From positions 62,001 through 126,000 of the forward strand of contig JAVHYF010000006.1 of assembly GCA_031119205.1 (NCBI GenBank): a stretch of DNA of 64,000 nt. The letters are read 5' to 3'. The DNA is from Moraxellaceae bacterium (GTDB lineage Bacteria; Pseudomonadota; Gammaproteobacteria; Burkholderiales; Rhodocyclaceae). The position numbers and the translations under genes are program-made. Shown in pieces: positions 54,495-64,000 of this stretch (position 1 is the stretch's first letter; every line of letters starts with the position of its first letter). The notes below the pieces were generated by a model. That model was not told where the DNA came from, did no database searches, and saw nothing but the letters and a program-made list of their open reading frames with translations.

Positions 54495-55256
54495 TTACGC
54501 CTGTTGCGCGTCGGCGCCGTCTTCCACTTCCACGAACTCTTCGCTCGAGGAAACGGCAGCAACCAGATCGGCCACAGCGTTGTTACGACCTTCCAGCACG
54601 GCATCAGCCACGCCAGCGGCGTACAGGCGGATAGCGCGGGACGAGTCGTCGTTACCCGGGATCACGTAATCCACGCCTTCCGGCGAGTGGTTGGTGTCGA
54701 CCACGGCCACGACCGGGATGCCCAGCTTCTGGGCTTCGGTGATGGCGATCTTGTGGTAACCCACGTCGATCACGAACAGGGCATCCGGCAGGCCGGCCAT
54801 GTCCTTGATACCGCCCAGGCTCTTCTGCAGCTTGACCAGTTCGCGCTGGTTCAGCAGCGCTTCCTTCTTGGACAGGCGCTCGGACGAACCGTCGGCGAAC
54901 ATCTGCTCCATGTCCTTCAGGCGCTTGATCGAGCCCTTGACGGTTTTGAAGTTGGTCAGCATGCCGCCGAGCCAGCGCTCGTCGACGTAGGGCACGCTGG
55001 CGCGTTGCGCTTCTTCAGCGAGAATCTCGCGAGCCTGGCGCTTGGTGCCCACCATCAGGATGGTGCCGCGGTTGGCGGACAGCTTGCGGATGAAAGCCAT
55101 CGCCTCGTTGTACTTCTGGAGCGTCTTCTCCAGGTTGACGATGTGGATCTTGTTGCGATGGCCGAAGATATAGGGGGCCATCTTGGGGTTCCAGAAGCGC
55201 GTCTGGTGGCCGAAGTGGACACCGGCTTCCAGCATTTGACGCATGGTCACGGACAT
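54495..55256 (-). CDS. rpsB: 30S ribosomal protein S2
   Basis: 253 residues. Begins [20 protein letters not shown] and has [58 protein letters not shown] and [25 protein letters not shown] (each read separately). Short acidic tail. Starts the rpsB-tsf-pyrH operon, with its own promoter ~155 bases upstream. Confidence 0.98.
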   Translation of the reverse strand: MSVTMRQMLEAGVHFGHQTRFWNPKMAPYIFGHRNKIHIVNLEKTLQKYNEAMAFIRKLSANRGTILMVGTKRQAREILAEEAQRASVPYVDERWLGGMLTNFKTVKGSIKRLKDMEQMFADGSSERLSKKEALLNQRELVKLQKSLGGIKDMAGLPDALFVIDVGYHKIAITEAQKLGIPVVAVVDTNHSPEGVDYVIPGNDDSSRAIRLYAAGVADAVLEGRNNAVADLVAAVSSSEEFVEVEDGADAQQA

Positions 55257-55410
55257 GGAATGAACTCCGATTTACAGGTTTAACCTCCGCTCGCGCTGGC
55301 AGCCTGACCGGCCGACCCTTTCGCCCCTTTCCAGAGGCGAACCTGTTACGCAAGCGTGCGAATTTGCTCCGCGGCACGCAAAGACCGTGCATCACGAAGC
55401 AGAGCCCGAG

Positions 55411-55440
55411 ATTTTAGCAGGTGAAACACCCTGAACTCAA
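55411..55440 (-). promoter_or_regulatory. Sigma70 promoter for rpsB
   Basis: On the minus strand: -35 TTGAGT (55440-55435), 18-base spacer, extended -10 TGC-TAAAAT (55416-55411 for the hexamer). It leaves a ~150-base leader before rpsB, long enough to hold an autoregulatory S2 site. Confidence 0.65.
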
Positions 55441-55445
55441 GCCCG

Positions 55446-56360
55446 TCAGGACTCCTGAGCCTGAGCGATGAGCCGCTGCGGCTGCATGCGGCCGGCTCGC
55501 CATTGCCCCAGGCCGAGGAATGACTCGCCGTAGACACGGCAGGTCTCGCCCTCGACAACATCCCCCTCCGCCTCGACCGCCTGCCCGAGCCGGAAGCGCG
55601 CTGCGGTCGGCGGATCAAGGCGGACCTCAGGGAAATGTGCAACCAGCGTATCCACGGGCAAGAGCAAAGCCGTGCGCTGGTCTTCAGGAAGGGCCTCGAT
55701 CGCCTCCATCGTGGTTGCCGCATCGAGCCCAAGCGGGCCAGCGGCAATCCGTCGCAGCGCAGACAGATGCGCGCCACAGCCGAGAGCCTCGCCAATATCC
55801 TCGCCCAGGGTGCGGATGTAGGTGCCCTTGCTGCAACGGACCCGCAGACTCACGCTCTCGGGCGCAATCGCGAGCACTTCGATCCCGTGAATGCGCACGC
55901 ACCTGGCCTTGCGCTCGATCTCCACACCCTGGCGCGCGTACTCGTACAGCGCCCTGCCCTGATGCTTGAGCGCCGAATACATCGGCGGCACCTGTTCGAT
56001 TTCGCCGACGAAACGCGCGCAGGCGGCGTGGATGGCGGCCTCATCCACGACGACCTCGCGACGGCTCAGCACCTCGCCCTCGACATCCCCGGTCGTGGTT
56101 GTCACCCCAAGGCTCAGCGTCGTCTCGTAAGCCTTGTCGGCATCCAGCAACAACTGGGAGAACTTGGTCGCTTCACCCAGCAAGACCGGCAGCAGACCAG
56201 AGGCCATCGGGTCCAGCGTGCCGGCGTGGCCGGCCTTGGCCGCATTCAACAGGCGCCGCGCCCGCTGCAAGGCGGCATTGCTGCTCGCGCCGTGTGATTT
56301 GTCGAGCAGGAGCACGCCATCGACCGCGTCACCGCGGCGGCGACTGGCACGCCCCATCAA
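55446..56360 (-). CDS. truB: tRNA pseudouridine-55 synthase
   Basis: 304 residues. DKSHGASSNAALQRAR, then GHAGTLDPMASGLLPVLLG with the catalytic Asp, YETTLSLGVTTTTGDVEG, and a short C-terminal PUA-like domain. Modifies U55 of tRNA. Start overlaps the rbfA stop by four bases. Confidence 0.97.
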   Translation of the reverse strand: MMGRASRRRGDAVDGVLLLDKSHGASSNAALQRARRLLNAAKAGHAGTLDPMASGLLPVLLGEATKFSQLLLDADKAYETTLSLGVTTTTGDVEGEVLSRREVVVDEAAIHAACARFVGEIEQVPPMYSALKHQGRALYEYARQGVEIERKARCVRIHGIEVLAIAPESVSLRVRCSKGTYIRTLGEDIGEALGCGAHLSALRRIAAGPLGLDAATTMEAIEALPEDQRTALLLPVDTLVAHFPEVRLDPPTAARFRLGQAVEAEGDVVEGETCRVYGESFLGLGQWRAGRMQPQRLIAQAQES

Positions 56361-56761
56361 TCGTTCTCCGGCTCGACGTCGTCCGCAGTGCCCGTGCGCG
56401 AACGATCCTCGGCGATCACCTTGTCGATCAGTGCCGACATGCGATTGCCGTTCTCGATCGAACGGTCGTAGACGAAGTGCAGTTCAGGCGTCGTATGGAT
56501 ACGTACGCGACGACCCAATTCGCGACGCAGGAATCCACTGGCGCGACGCAGACCGACGAGGATGTCTTCAACCCCCTCCTCGCCCGTCATCGACGTGAAG
56601 AACACTTTGGCGTGCGCGTAGTCCGGCGTGATTTCCACTTCGGTCAGCGAAATGAAACCGACGCGCGGGTCCTTGACCTCGGAGCGGATCAGCTCAGCGA
56701 GTTCACGGCGGATCTGTTCGACCACACGGGCCGAGCGGGAATATTCCTTAGGCATGAACAC
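56357..56761 (-). CDS. rbfA: Ribosome-binding factor A
   Basis: 134 residues. KH-type fold with SARVVEQIRRELAELIRSEVKDPRVG (read in two parts), TEVEITPDYAHAKVFF, LGRRVRIHTTPELHFVYD. Acts in 16S rRNA 5'-end maturation. Between infB and truB; a terminator-like hairpin precedes it. Confidence 0.97.
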   Translation of the reverse strand: MFMPKEYSRSARVVEQIRRELAELIRSEVKDPRVGFISLTEVEITPDYAHAKVFFTSMTGEEGVEDILVGLRRASGFLRRELGRRVRIHTTPELHFVYDRSIENGNRMSALIDKVIAEDRSRTGTADDVEPEND

Positions 56762-56781
56762 TGCCCTCCTGTTTCAAAACA

Positions 56782-56803
56782 AACGGGCCCCGCAGGGCCC
56801 GTT
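56782..56803 (-). terminator. Attenuator-like hairpin between infB and rbfA
   Basis: 9-bp perfect stem (56782-56790 / 56795-56803) with a 4-base loop, followed on the minus strand by TGTTTTG. Probably partial termination after infB rather than the end of the operon. Confidence 0.6.
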
Positions 56804-56823
56804 CTTGCTGTCTAGCCCGGCAC

Positions 56824-59562
<2,739 letters not shown>

Positions 59563-59577
59563 GTGCTGCGTTCCCCT

Positions 59578-61050
59578 TTACTCGAACCAGTGCGCGCGCG
59601 CCTTGGTAATCAGATCCTTGGCGCGGGCTTCGTCCAGGCCACCCATCTCGACCAGCTCGTCGACCGCCAGGTCAGCCAGATCATCCCGCGTCTTCACGCC
59701 GGACTGGGCCAGCTTCGCTGCCAGCGTCTTGTCCATGCCATCCAGCGTCAGCAGGTCTTCGGCCACGCCTTCGAGTTGCTCTTCGTTGACGATGGCTTCG
59801 GTCAGCAACACGTTGCGCGCACGGGTGCGCAGTTCGTTGACCGTGTCTTCGTCGAAGGCTTCGATTTCCAGCATTTCGGCGAGCGGCACGTAGGCCACTT
59901 CTTCCAGCGAGGAGAAACCCTCCTCGATCAGGATGTCAGCCACTTCCTCGTCGACGTCCAGCTTCTCGCAGAACAACGAGCGCAGACGCCCCTGCTCTTC
60001 TTCACTCTTGCTGGCCGCGTCTTCAACCGTCATCAGGTTGATGTTCCAGCCAGTCAGCTCCGAGGCCAGTTTCACGTTCTGACCACCGCGACCGATCGCC
60101 ATGGCCAGGTTGGCTTCATCAACCACCACGTCCATGCTGTGTGCTTCTTCATCGACGACGATGGAGCTCACTTCGGCAGGCGCAAGTGCGTTGATGACGA
60201 ACTGCGCCGGGTCAGCCGACCACAGCACGATGTCGACGTTCTCGCCACCCAGCTCATTACGCACGGCGGTCACGCGGGAGCCACGTAGGCCCACACAGGT
60301 GCCGATCGGGTCAACGCGCGGATCGTTCGACTTGACGGCGATCTTGGCGCGCAGGCCGGCATCACGCGCGGCAGCCTTGATCTCCAGCAGACCATCTTCG
60401 ATCTCGGGCACTTCCAGCTCGAAGAGCTTGGAGATGAAATCCGGCGCGCTACGCGACAGGATGAGTTGCGGGCCACGGGCAGCGCGATCGATACGCAACA
60501 GGTAGGCACGCACGCGGTCACCCACCCGCAGGTTTTCCTTCGGGATCTGCTGGTCACGCGGCAGCACAGCCTCCAGACGACCGGCCTCGACGATGGCGTT
60601 ACCGCGTTCGATGCGCTTGACGCTACCCGTCACCAGATGCTCGCCGCGCTCCAGGAAGTCGTTGAGGATCTGCTCCCGCTCTGCGTCACGGATCTTCTGC
60701 AGGATGACCTGTTTAGCCGCCTGGGCACCGATACGACCGAAGTCGACGACCTCTACCGGGTCTTCGATGAATTCGCCCAGTTCGATATCCGGGAATTGTT
60801 CGCGCGCGTCGATGATGCCCATCTGCGCTTCGTCGTTCTCGACTTCGGCATCCAGCATCACCAGCCAGCGGCGGAAAGCTTCGTATTCGCCGGTTTCGCG
60901 ATCGATGGCGACGCGCACGTCGGCCTCGTCATGGACGCGTTTCTTGGTAGCCGAGGCCAGAGCCAGCTCCAGGGCCGTAAACACGACTTCCTTGTTCACG
61001 TTCTTCTCACGTGCCAAGGCATCTACAAGCAGCAGCACTTCGCGGCTCAT
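59578..61050 (-). CDS. nusA: Transcription factor NusA
   Basis: 490 residues from ATG 61050. N-terminal RNA-polymerase-binding domain ([18 protein letters not shown]), S1 domain (~135-200, [19 protein letters not shown]), tandem KH domains ([34 protein letters not shown]) and two C-terminal acidic repeats that bind alpha subunit or N proteins. Sets pausing, termination and antitermination. Its own operon leader carries an intrinsic terminator. Confidence 0.98.
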   Translation of the reverse strand: MSREVLLLVDALAREKNVNKEVVFTALELALASATKKRVHDEADVRVAIDRETGEYEAFRRWLVMLDAEVENDEAQMGIIDAREQFPDIELGEFIEDPVEVVDFGRIGAQAAKQVILQKIRDAEREQILNDFLERGEHLVTGSVKRIERGNAIVEAGRLEAVLPRDQQIPKENLRVGDRVRAYLLRIDRAARGPQLILSRSAPDFISKLFELEVPEIEDGLLEIKAAARDAGLRAKIAVKSNDPRVDPIGTCVGLRGSRVTAVRNELGGENVDIVLWSADPAQFVINALAPAEVSSIVVDEEAHSMDVVVDEANLAMAIGRGGQNVKLASELTGWNINLMTVEDAASKSEEEQGRLRSLFCEKLDVDEEVADILIEEGFSSLEEVAYVPLAEMLEIEAFDEDTVNELRTRARNVLLTEAIVNEEQLEGVAEDLLTLDGMDKTLAAKLAQSGVKTRDDLADLAVDELVEMGGLDEARAKDLITKARAHWFE

Positions 61051-61099
61051 CGCTCCACTCTCCCGCAATCCAGTTTCATTTCGTCAATGCAACGGCTCG

Positions 61100-61528
61100 T
61101 CAAAACTGCGGCACCAGCCGAGCCTTCTCTATCTGATCGAGGGCGAAGAGCTGCTCACCCTTGTCGGTCGACAACACCACTTGCCCGTCACGCAAACCAT
61201 CCAGGCGACCGACGAAATTGCGCTGATTCCCCACCGGCACATGCAGGCGGACCTGCGCCTGCTGGCCCGCGAAACGCTCGAAATCGGCCGGTTTCTTCAG
61301 CGGCCGGTCCAGGCCGGGCGAAGAAACCTCGAGGCGGTCGTAGTCGACGCCTTCGACCTCGAAGATCCGCTGCAGCTGGTTGCTCACCGCCACGCAGTCT
61401 TCGACATGGATGCCACGCTCGATATCAATGAACACGCGCAGCAGACGTCCCTTGGGCGACAACTCGGTATCCACGAGTTCGTAACCCAGACCTGCCACGG
61501 CTTGCTCAACGATTTCCGCGATGTTCAT
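61100..61528 (-). CDS. rimP: Ribosome maturation factor RimP
   Basis: 142 residues from ATG 61528; an upstream in-frame start lies beyond the leader terminator. Two small alpha/beta domains: LVDTELSPKGRLLRVFID, HVEDCVAVSNQLQRIF, YDRLEVSSPGLDRPLKKPADF. Helps 30S assembly. First gene of the rimP-nusA-infB operon. Confidence 0.96.
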   Translation of the reverse strand: MNIAEIVEQAVAGLGYELVDTELSPKGRLLRVFIDIERGIHVEDCVAVSNQLQRIFEVEGVDYDRLEVSSPGLDRPLKKPADFERFAGQQAQVRLHVPVGNQRNFVGRLDGLRDGQVVLSTDKGEQLFALDQIEKARLVPQF

Positions 61529-61548
61529 TTCGACGCCACAAATAAAAA

Positions 61549-61565
61549 ATGGGCGCAACGCCCAT
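61549..61565 (-). terminator. Intrinsic terminator in the rimP-nusA leader
   Basis: ATGGGCG (61549-61555) / CGCCCAT (61559-61565), 3-base loop, followed on the minus strand by a T6 run. It sits about 20 bases before the rimP start and ~110 bases after the predicted promoter, so it should attenuate the operon. Confidence 0.75.
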
Positions 61566-61660
61566 CTTTCAAAACCCAATCAGACGGTGCTGGCTACCGG
61601 GTGATGAACCTTTCCCGGTTTGCTTCCTCCCAGACAGGCAAGGGCCAGCGAATCCGAAAG

Positions 61661-61689
61661 ATTGTAGCATGCCGCCGCAGCGCAGTAAA
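61661..61689 (-). promoter_or_regulatory. Sigma70 promoter for rimP-nusA-infB
   Basis: On the minus strand: -35 TTTACT (61689-61684), 17-base spacer, extended -10 TGC-TACAAT (hexamer 61666-61661). The leader then runs ~110 bases, with an ACCGGG/CCCGGT stem, to the terminator. Confidence 0.65.
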
Positions 61690-61801
61690 TCAGCCCCTTA
61701 GCTTGCCCCTGCAGTGCCAGCCGCGACTTGATGCAGCGCGAAAGCCCCGGCCGACACTGTCTGTAGAATCCCTCGCCTGAAGCTTCCAACCTTCCATCGC
61801 C

Positions 61802-62311
61802 ATGCTCACCAGAATTCCGCCGCGCCTCGCCTTCTTCCTGATCTTCCTGTTCTGCACCGGCCTCATTACGGCGGGCCTGATCCTCCAGCATTTCAAGGGC
61901 CTCCACCCCTGTCCGATGTGCATCATGCAACGCTACGCCTTCATGACCTGCGGTCTGGTGGCATTGCTGGCAGCCCTGCACAACCCGGGCAACACCGGGC
62001 GACGGGTATACGGGGCGCTACTGGCCATCAGCGCAGTGGCAGGCATCGGCGTAGCGATCCGCCAGAGCTGGTTGCAGATATTTCCATCGCCCGAAGTCAT
62101 GTGCGGTCCCGATCTGTCTTATATGGTCAATGCATTCCCGCTGGGGCAAGCCTTGCCGATGATCTTCAACGGCGACGGCGACTGCAGCAAGATCGACTGG
62201 ACGTTCCTGGGGCTGTCGCTCGCCAACTGGGCGATCGTGTTCTTCGCGCTGGTCATCGTTGCCAGCATCTGGCAGACCCTGCGAAGCTATCCCCGCCGCA
62301 CCTTCGGCTAA
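61802..62311 (+). CDS. dsbB: Disulfide bond formation protein DsbB
   Basis: 169 residues with four membrane helices. First periplasmic loop has HPCPMC (Cys37, Cys40); second has Cys101 (VMCGPDL) and Cys128 (GDCSKID). All four cysteines of the electron path are present. Reoxidises DsbA and passes electrons to quinone. No dsbA in the window. Confidence 0.95.
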   Translation: MLTRIPPRLAFFLIFLFCTGLITAGLILQHFKGLHPCPMCIMQRYAFMTCGLVALLAALHNPGNTGRRVYGALLAISAVAGIGVAIRQSWLQIFPSPEVMCGPDLSYMVNAFPLGQALPMIFNGDGDCSKIDWTFLGLSLANWAIVFFALVIVASIWQTLRSYPRRTFG

Positions 62312-62338
62312 GTGAAGCGCCTGTCGGCGCATTTCACA

Positions 62339-62367
62339 TTACGAAATAAAGTTGTATCGAGTAAGAT
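62339..62367 (+). promoter_or_regulatory. Promoter placing transcription start at the iclR ATG
   Basis: TTACGA (62339-62344), 17-base spacer, TAAGAT (62362-62367). A start seven bases on coincides with the ATG at 62374, and no ribosome site is seen, so the message may be leaderless. Confidence 0.45.
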
Positions 62368-62373
62368 GCAGGC

Positions 62374-63171
62374 ATGCCTGACATGCCTGCATCTCCAGAC
62401 GCCGCCGAAGCCAAGGACAAGGGCTCCATCCAGGTCATCGACCGCATGATGAGCCTGATCGACGCCTTGGCGACGCGTACCGATGACGCCACGCTGAAGC
62501 AACTGGCGCTGGACACCGGGCTGCACCCGTCCACTACCCATCGCATCCTGGCCGCGCTCACGACGGCCGGCTTCGTCGAGCGAGGCGACCAGGGCTCCTA
62601 CCGCCTGGGCATCCGTCTGCTGGAGCTCGGCAACCTCGTCAAATCGCGCATCTCGGTACGGGAGGTCGCCATGCCGGCCATGTTGCGCCTGCATACCACT
62701 ACAGGCGAGAGCGTGAACCTCGGCATCCGCGACGGCGACGAGATTGTGTACGTGGAAAGGACGTCCAGCGGGCGCTCCGCAGTCCGCGTCGTGCATATCG
62801 TCGGCGCCCGCGCGGCTCTGCATACGACGGCCACCGGCAAGCTCTTCCTTGCCGAGGACGGCATCAAGAAGGCCCACGACTACGCGAAGCGCACCGGCCT
62901 GCCCGGCAGCACCCCCGCTTCCATCACCGACATGCGCAACTTGGAGCGGGAGATCGAGCGGGTGCATCGCCACCATGTCGCCTACGACATCGAGGAAGTG
63001 GAGATCGGCGTACGCTGCATCGCAGCCGGCATCCGCGACGACAGCGGCGCACTGGTTGCAGGGCTGTCTCTGTCCACGCCAAGCGAGCGCTTCAATCCCG
63101 ACTGGGCGCCAGTAATCCGTCAGACCGCAGAAGAAATCTCGCGCGCCATCGGCTACGTGCCGCGGCGCTAG
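62374..63171 (+). CDS. IclR-family transcriptional regulator
   Basis: 265 residues; ATG 62374, with a second in-frame ATG at 62383. N-terminal winged helix (~25-85: TLKQLALDTGLHPSTTHRIL; RLGIRLLELG) and C-terminal GAF-like effector domain with DEIVYVERTSSG, LHTTATGKLFLA, VEIGVRCIAAGIRD and GLSLSTPSERF. Effector and targets are unknown; both neighbours (dsbB, pbpG) are unrelated core genes. Confidence 0.93.
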   Translation: MPDMPASPDAAEAKDKGSIQVIDRMMSLIDALATRTDDATLKQLALDTGLHPSTTHRILAALTTAGFVERGDQGSYRLGIRLLELGNLVKSRISVREVAMPAMLRLHTTTGESVNLGIRDGDEIVYVERTSSGRSAVRVVHIVGARAALHTTATGKLFLAEDGIKKAHDYAKRTGLPGSTPASITDMRNLEREIERVHRHHVAYDIEEVEIGVRCIAAGIRDDSGALVAGLSLSTPSERFNPDWAPVIRQTAEEISRAIGYVPRR

Positions 63172-63185
63172 ATGTGCAGATGCCA

Positions 63186-63223
63186 CAAATACAAAGGGCC
63201 GCAATTGCGGCCCTTTGTATTTG
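63186..63223. terminator. Bidirectional terminator between iclR and pbpG
   Basis: A 38-base perfect palindrome centred on GCAATTGC, with A/T-rich ends (CAAATAC ... GTATTTG). It lies between convergent stops at 63171 and 63238. Confidence 0.85.
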
Positions 63224-63237
63224 AATCCGTGCGGCGA

Positions 63238-64000
63238 TCAGTTGCGCATCGGCAGGATGGCTTCGACCCATTTGCGGACGCGCTGGGCGTCACCAATGCG
63301 GGTGTAGCGCCCCCAGGAGTCCAGCAACACGATGGCCACCGGCTTGTCGCCTAGCCAGGCCTGCATCACCAGGCACTTGCCGGACTCGTTGATGAAACCG
63401 GTCTTGGATACGCCGATCTGCCAGTCCGGGCTGGCCACCAAGGAGTTGGTGTTGCGGAACTGCTGGGCACGGCCACGCACCGCAACCGAGTAATCCGAGG
63501 TCGTGGAGAACTCGCGGATCAGTGGGTAATGCGAGGCAGCCGACACCAGTTGCGCCAGGTCGCGAGCCGACGACACATTGCCCTTGTTCAGGCCGACGCT
63601 GTCATAGAAGCGCGTGTCATGCAGGCCAAGCGCATGCGCCTTGTGGTTCATTGCCTCGATGAAGGCAGCCTGGCCGCCCGGATAGTGGCGCCCCAGCGCC
63701 GACGCGGCGCGGTTCTCGGAAGACATCAGAGCCAGACGCAGCATGTCTTCGCGCGACAGGGTCGTCCCCACGCCAAGGCGTGAGCCCGTGCCCTTCAGGC
63801 GATCCAGGTCCTCTTCGCTGATGACCAGTTGCTCATCCAGACCCATGTGCGCGTCCAGCACCACCATTGCGGTCATCAGCTTGGTGATGGAGGCAATCGG
63901 CAGAACTGCGGCGGAATTCTTCTCGAGGATGACTTCGCCGGAATTTAGGTCCTGAACCAGAAACGCGGAAGAACGCAGCAGCGGGTTGCCCTCGCGATCG
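63238..64000 (-). CDS. pbpG: D-alanyl-D-alanine endopeptidase (PBP7/8 type), 5' end outside window
   Basis: 254 codons are visible, running off the right edge; the true start is missing. Penicillin-binding serine peptidase motifs: SITK (SxxK nucleophile) in LPIASITKLMTAMV, SEN (SxN) in ALMSSENRAASALG, and KTG in IGVSKTGFINESGKC. Cuts peptidoglycan cross-links in the periplasm. The short C-terminus (no PBP5-like domain) supports the endopeptidase rather than carboxypeptidase branch. Confidence 0.9.
   Translation of the reverse strand, partial: DREGNPLLRSSAFLVQDLNSGEVILEKNSAAVLPIASITKLMTAMVVLDAHMGLDEQLVISEEDLDRLKGTGSRLGVGTTLSREDMLRLALMSSENRAASALGRHYPGGQAAFIEAMNHKAHALGLHDTRFYDSVGLNKGNVSSARDLAQLVSAASHYPLIREFSTTSDYSVAVRGRAQQFRNTNSLVASPDWQIGVSKTGFINESGKCLVMQAWLGDKPVAIVLLDSWGRYTRIGDAQRVRKWVEAILPMRN

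Noticed and set aside
61580-61981. Small minus-strand ORF upstream of rimP
   Set aside because: It overlaps dsbB antisense and crosses the predicted promoter; no ribosome site or recognisable motif.

Overview
The window looks like chromosomal DNA of a high-GC betaproteobacterium, most likely Rhodocyclales or Burkholderiales. The evidence is the gene order rimP-nusA-infB-rbfA-truB / rpsB-tsf-pyrH-frr-uppS-cdsA-dxr-rseP-bamA-skp-lpxD-fabZ-lpxA-lpxB-rnhB, the Gram-negative envelope genes, and a type II secretion gspN at the left edge. I had no database access; family names rest on motifs and gene context.

Region 1 (1-20,460) is accessory. After the 3' part of gspN comes a compact, unusual carrier-protein cluster on the + strand. 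It holds an NRPS protein with only the C-terminal lobe of a condensation domain plus a full adenylation domain (791-3070), a free peptidyl carrier protein (3369-3707), a free short adenylation enzyme (4005-5315), a second small carrier protein (5330-5563), two translationally coupled KASIII-like proteins with altered catalytic residues (5563-7355), and an acyl-CoA-dehydrogenase-family flavoprotein (7372-8580). A stand-alone condensation-domain protein whose HHxxxDG motif has decayed lies opposite (8553-9851). Across an 800-bp AT-rich regulatory gap follow a lipoprotein di-heme peroxidase with Tyr/Trp-rich tandem repeats, APS kinase, a PAPS sulfotransferase, a cytochrome b561/YceI operon led by an ABC exporter, an unrecognised protein with a faint BtrH-like feel, and a flavin-dependent monooxygenase-type protein. 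Together these could make, oxidise, sulfonate and export a small aminoacyl-derived product, but that linkage is inference.

Region 2 (20,500-25,400) holds a COG2509-type FAD protein and a large membrane GGDEF-EAL protein.

Region 3 (25,680-37,450) is a catabolic cluster: amidase, a four-gene polyamine-type ABC importer, a transthyretin-like protein, an MFS transporter, a GntR/FCD regulator, an Asp/Glu-racemase-superfamily protein with one cysteine, a hydantoinase/dihydropyrimidinase and an M20 amidohydrolase. Four copies of TTGTNNACAA lie before the amidase, the ABC operon, gntR itself and the racemase-hydantoinase operon, giving a readable predicted regulon. A REP-like inverted pair closes the cluster and supplies the stop codon of the M20 gene.

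Region 4 (37,700-64,000) is core genome: a long membrane pyrophosphatase, then, all on the minus strand, lipid A, outer-membrane assembly, isoprenoid, phospholipid, translation and transcription-factor genes. dsbB, an IclR regulator and the start-truncated pbpG close the window. The leader of the rimP-nusA-infB operon carries a good promoter and an intrinsic terminator just before rimP, suggesting attenuation. No tRNA, rRNA, CRISPR array, insertion sequence or prophage was seen.
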